Positions 58,479-64,000 of a DNA stretch of 64,000 bases are shown here, one piece after another. Below the pieces are notes generated by a model, which made no database searches, was not told the origin of the DNA, and saw nothing but the letters and a program-made list of their open reading frames with translations. A program made the translations under genes and the position numbers. This stretch comes from Kuschelorhynchus macadamiae (Eukaryota > Arthropoda > Insecta > Coleoptera > Curculionidae), in the NCBI GenBank assembly GCA_030620095.1, contig JAUTXW010000329.1, positions 1,009,001 to 1,073,000 on the forward strand, read 5' to 3'. Numbering within the stretch: position 1 is the first letter of the stretch; each line of letters begins with the position of its first letter.

Positions 58479-60814
58479 CAGGGTTATTCACGCAACCCGT
58501 TCATTAAAAGTTTTTGATGATGCCATTTAGATAAAAATTTCAAATTTTGGGATTAAGATAAGGTCAAGGGGTACTTATTTTTTTAAATATTTTCAACTTC
58601 CTGTCACTTCCGGTTTAACCGGAAGTTGGTATCAACTTGCTTATTTTAAATGGAACACCCTGTATTTTATGATATTTTTGGATTCTACGGAGAATTTTAA
58701 TACGATTATAGTAGCATTTCCTATACCTAGGTTCAAGCGTTCTTAAGATACTTGACCTTGAACCAAAAATGAGCCTTCGGGGTACCAAATTTTAAAATCT
58801 CATATTTTTGGAAGTTTTGAAGATATAATCTTCATATTTTGCAGACGATCGGTAAATAATCTTAGGTTTCTATTTTTTTTATTGAATTTGTCTATTTTTA
58901 TACAGGGTGTCCTACATTCAGCGGCAAACATTCACATTTTCAAAGCCGCTAAAGTCCGTTTTTTTAAATGGGACACCCTATAACTTTATGCACTATCAAA
59001 TGTAGAATTTAATTTTCTATCGAACTGTATTAAGATTCCCTATACCTATTCGTAACCATTTTCGAAATAATCAGGTTTTTATTAAACTATCATATGTATT
59101 TGTTAAAGTTATAAAAAATGTAATAAATTGTTTACATTATTTTTAACCATATCTACTAAGTTCGAAACTGTTCTAAACTTGTTTTAGTGAACTTAAAAAT
59201 TATAGCAATCTAACAATCAACAATAAATAAATAAAATAATAAAATTGAATTATAACAAATGTTCTATATGCTGTCCGTTCATTTGAAGACACATTTCAAT
59301 TTTTCTTTGTACAGTTGCTGTGGGACGTTGAATTTGTCAGTTTTCTGATTCGGCAAAAGCTGTTATAATAATAAAATATCTAGGGGTGTTAAATCAGGCG
59401 ATCGCGGGGGCCATCTCCAAGGGCCATTGGGGCCAATCCAGCGGTCTTCAAAAATTCGAGATAATTGGAGATAAACTGCAGCGGAATTATGTGCTGGTGC
59501 CCCATCTAATTGATATCAATAATTTTGCAGATCACCAATAGGAATTTCTTCTACGAATTCAGAAACCGTCCCTCGTAGAATTTCCAAATACTTATCACTG
59601 TTTAAATTGTCTTCATAAATACAGTACCGCACCTGATCATTTAATACTATACCGAAAACATTGAAGCTAAACCTTTCTTGAGAACTAGTTTCGCGTAAAG
59701 CGTGCGGATTTTCTGCTGCCCAGAAATGTTCGTTTCTTCTATTTGTTATTCCTTCTCTAGAAAATTTCGCTTCATCGGTCCAAAATATTTTTGAGGGTCC
59801 TCTTGGATTTTCAAAAACATGAATTCGCAAAATTCTACTTGTCGGACGTCATCACCAGGTCTCAAGGCTTGCACGTTTTGGAAGGAATAAGGGTGAAGGG
59901 TATTGAAGTTTGCGGGTTTGCCTGGAAATAAGCTAATGTGTTTATTACGTTATCCTCGGCATTTGTCACTGGTTTCGGAACATTTTTTGTAACTTTAACC
60001 TTGCCAAAACGCAAAAAGTTCGTTTCAATCCTCTTGAATTCATTGGCGGCAAATCAAAACATTCTCCATGAATATAAAATAGATTGAGAATATCAGCGTT
60101 TGAGTATTCTTCCATTTCGATTTAGAAGATTTAGTTTATCACTGACAGCTTTGGATATTGGATCTCAATTGTTTTTCCATGGCTCACCATTGGAACATGT
60201 AAACATTTAAGCAAATACATACGATATTTTTATAAAACCCAATTATTTCGAACATGGTTACGAATAGGTATAGGGAACCTTAATACAGTTCAATAGAAAA
60301 TGAAATTTTACATTTGATAGTCATAAAGTTATAGGGTGTTTAATTTAAAAAAACGGACTTTAGCGGCTTTGAAAATGTTAATGTTTGCCGCTGAATTTAG
60401 GACACCCTGTATAAAAATAGACAAATTCGATAAAAAAATGGAAACCTAAGATTATTTACCGATCGTCTGCAAAATATGAAGATTATATCTTCAAAACTTA
60501 CAAAAATATGAGATTTTAAAATTTGGTACCCCGAAGGCTCATTTTCGGTTCAAGTTCAAATATCTTAAGAACGCTTGAACCTAGGTATAGAACATGCTAC
60601 ATAAAATAGCATTAAAATTCTCCGTAGAATCCAAAAATATCATAAAATACAAGCAAGTTGATACCAACTCCCGGTTAAACCGGAAGTGACAGGAAGTTGA
60701 AAATATTTCAAAAAAGAAGTACCCCTTAACCTTACCTTAATCCCAAAATTTGAAATTTTTATCTAAATGGCATCATCAAAAACTTTTAATGAACGGGCTA
60801 CGTGAATAGCCCTG
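58479..60814 (-). mobile_element. Mariner-like transposon with about 600-bp TIRs
   Basis: The termini CAGGGTTATTCACG and CGTGAATAGCCCTG are flanked by TA on both sides (58477-58478 and 60815-60816). Inverted arms of about 600 bp (58479-59100 and 60190-60814) are highly similar, including ACTTTTAATGAACGGG, GTTTAACCGGAAGT, GAGCCTTCGGGGTACC and GACACCCTGTATAAAAATAG. The transposase is in the middle, on the minus strand. Total length is 2336 bp. Confidence 0.92.
59280..60120 (-). pseudogene. Mariner-like transposase of the 58479-60814 element
   Basis: The first catalytic region is FWTDEAKFSREGITNRRNEH then FWAAENPHALRE and FSFNVFG (59790-59650). YCIYEDNLNSDKYLEILRGT follows, then a YQLDGAPAHNS-type block at about 59520-59480 (second catalytic Asp). 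The WIGPNGPW...RSPDLTPLDI-like final block lies at about 59440-59380. The N-terminal DNA-binding half at about 60130-59850 is degraded. At least two frame breaks are visible, so it is probably inactive despite good termini. Confidence 0.8.
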
Positions 60815-60915
60815 TATAAGTAAACGTAATTAAAACAAAATAGAATTTAGATATAAAGCGATTTTTATGCGAAAGGAAACCTAGATACGCAGGTCATACT
60901 CACTTAATTACACAC

Positions 60916-61464
60916 ATTAATAGGACTTCTTTTTTGGATATAGGTTTATATGCAAAATCAAACAATGGGATTAACTTGACGTTTCGCCTATCATAGTAGG
61001 CTTTCTCAAAAATTGCTCATTCCTTTATTTTTTTGGTATATAAGGTTTTCCTTTCCTATCTACAATTAATTTAAAAAACATTTAGTGGCCTAATTATAAA
61101 AAGACATTTATTATTTTCTGAAACTAATTTAAAATTTTATACTATTGACAAATAATTATTACAAAATTAATAAAATGTGGTTACATACCTCCATAACCAT
61201 ATTTTATTAATTTTGTAATAATTATTTGTCAATAGTATAAAATTTTAAATTAGTTTTAGAAAATAGTAAATGTCTTTTTATAATTAGACCACTAAATGTT
61301 TTTTAAATTAATTGTAGATAGGAAAGGAAAGCCTTATATACCAAAAAAAAAAATAAAGGAATGAGCAATTTTTGAGAAAGCCTACTATGATAGGCGAAAC
61401 GTCAATTAATCCCATTGTTTGAATTTGGAAATAAACCTATAAACAAGAAAGAAGTTCAATTAAT
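60916..61464. repeat. About 550-bp near-perfect palindrome
   Basis: The left arm (about 60916-61186) and right arm (about 61195-61464) are reverse complements with only scattered differences. They share AAACAATGGGATTAA, CGTTTCGCCTATCATAGTAG, GCTCATTCCTTTATTTTTTT, TTTAGTGG(C/T)C and TTACAAAATTAATAAAAT. The centre is GGTTACATACCTCCATAACC. A long (TA)n array begins about 30 bp after the right arm. Confidence 0.93.
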
Positions 61465-61490
61465 ATATACCGGGTTTAAGAAACAAATTG

Positions 61491-64000
<2,510 letters not shown>

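Overview
This is an AT-rich, repeat-dense animal nuclear window. It is very probably an insect, with beetle only a guess. The evidence is GT-AG introns of 2-22 kb, jockey-type LINEs, Tc1/mariner and hAT transposons, and long (TA)n runs. I see no bacterial operon structure, CRISPR array, rRNA or tRNA.

Only one host gene is well supported. It is the 3' part of a plus-strand R7-subfamily RGS gene, RGS9/RGS11-like, in six exons: 196-399, 6711-6932, 11323-11583, 33367-33541, 39709-40141 and 42346-42599. Every splice junction is phase-compatible and the frame stays open to a TAA stop. The first two exons hold the end of the linker and most of the RGS (GTPase-accelerating) domain. The last four encode a Ser/Thr/Pro/acid-rich tail with two VCPWE motifs, one in exon 4 and one ending the protein two residues before the stop. 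VCPWE/ICPWE is the signature of the PDE-gamma-like tail of the long vertebrate splice form RGS9-2 and of the repeats of the RGS7-binding receptors GPR158/GPR179. Upstream exons (DEP, DHEX, GGL) lie left of the window.

The introns are filled with mobile DNA. Intron 1 (400-6710) holds a rearranged LINE and a possible 1.8-kb inverted-repeat element. Intron 2 (6933-11322) holds a 1.65-kb element with about 140-bp inverted ends, directly abutting a 2.0-kb mariner-like element. Intron 3 (11584-33366) holds a Tc1 relic, a MITE, a minus-strand jockey relic and its fragment, a fold-back element, an unclassified repeat (family A), GC-rich unclassified blocks and a possible small secreted-peptide ORF. 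Intron 4 (33542-39708) holds a segmental duplication interrupted by another family-A copy, plus a plus-strand jockey relic. Intron 5 (40142-42345) holds a hAT fragment and small tandem duplications.

Downstream of the stop (42600-64000) I find no further host gene. The region is nested repeats: a 560-bp MITE, mariner relics, a hAT with an 8-bp target duplication inserted into a family-A copy, an 82-nt near-perfect hairpin, two large palindromes beside (TA)n tracts, a 2.3-kb mariner with about 600-bp terminal inverted repeats, and very long (TA)n arrays.
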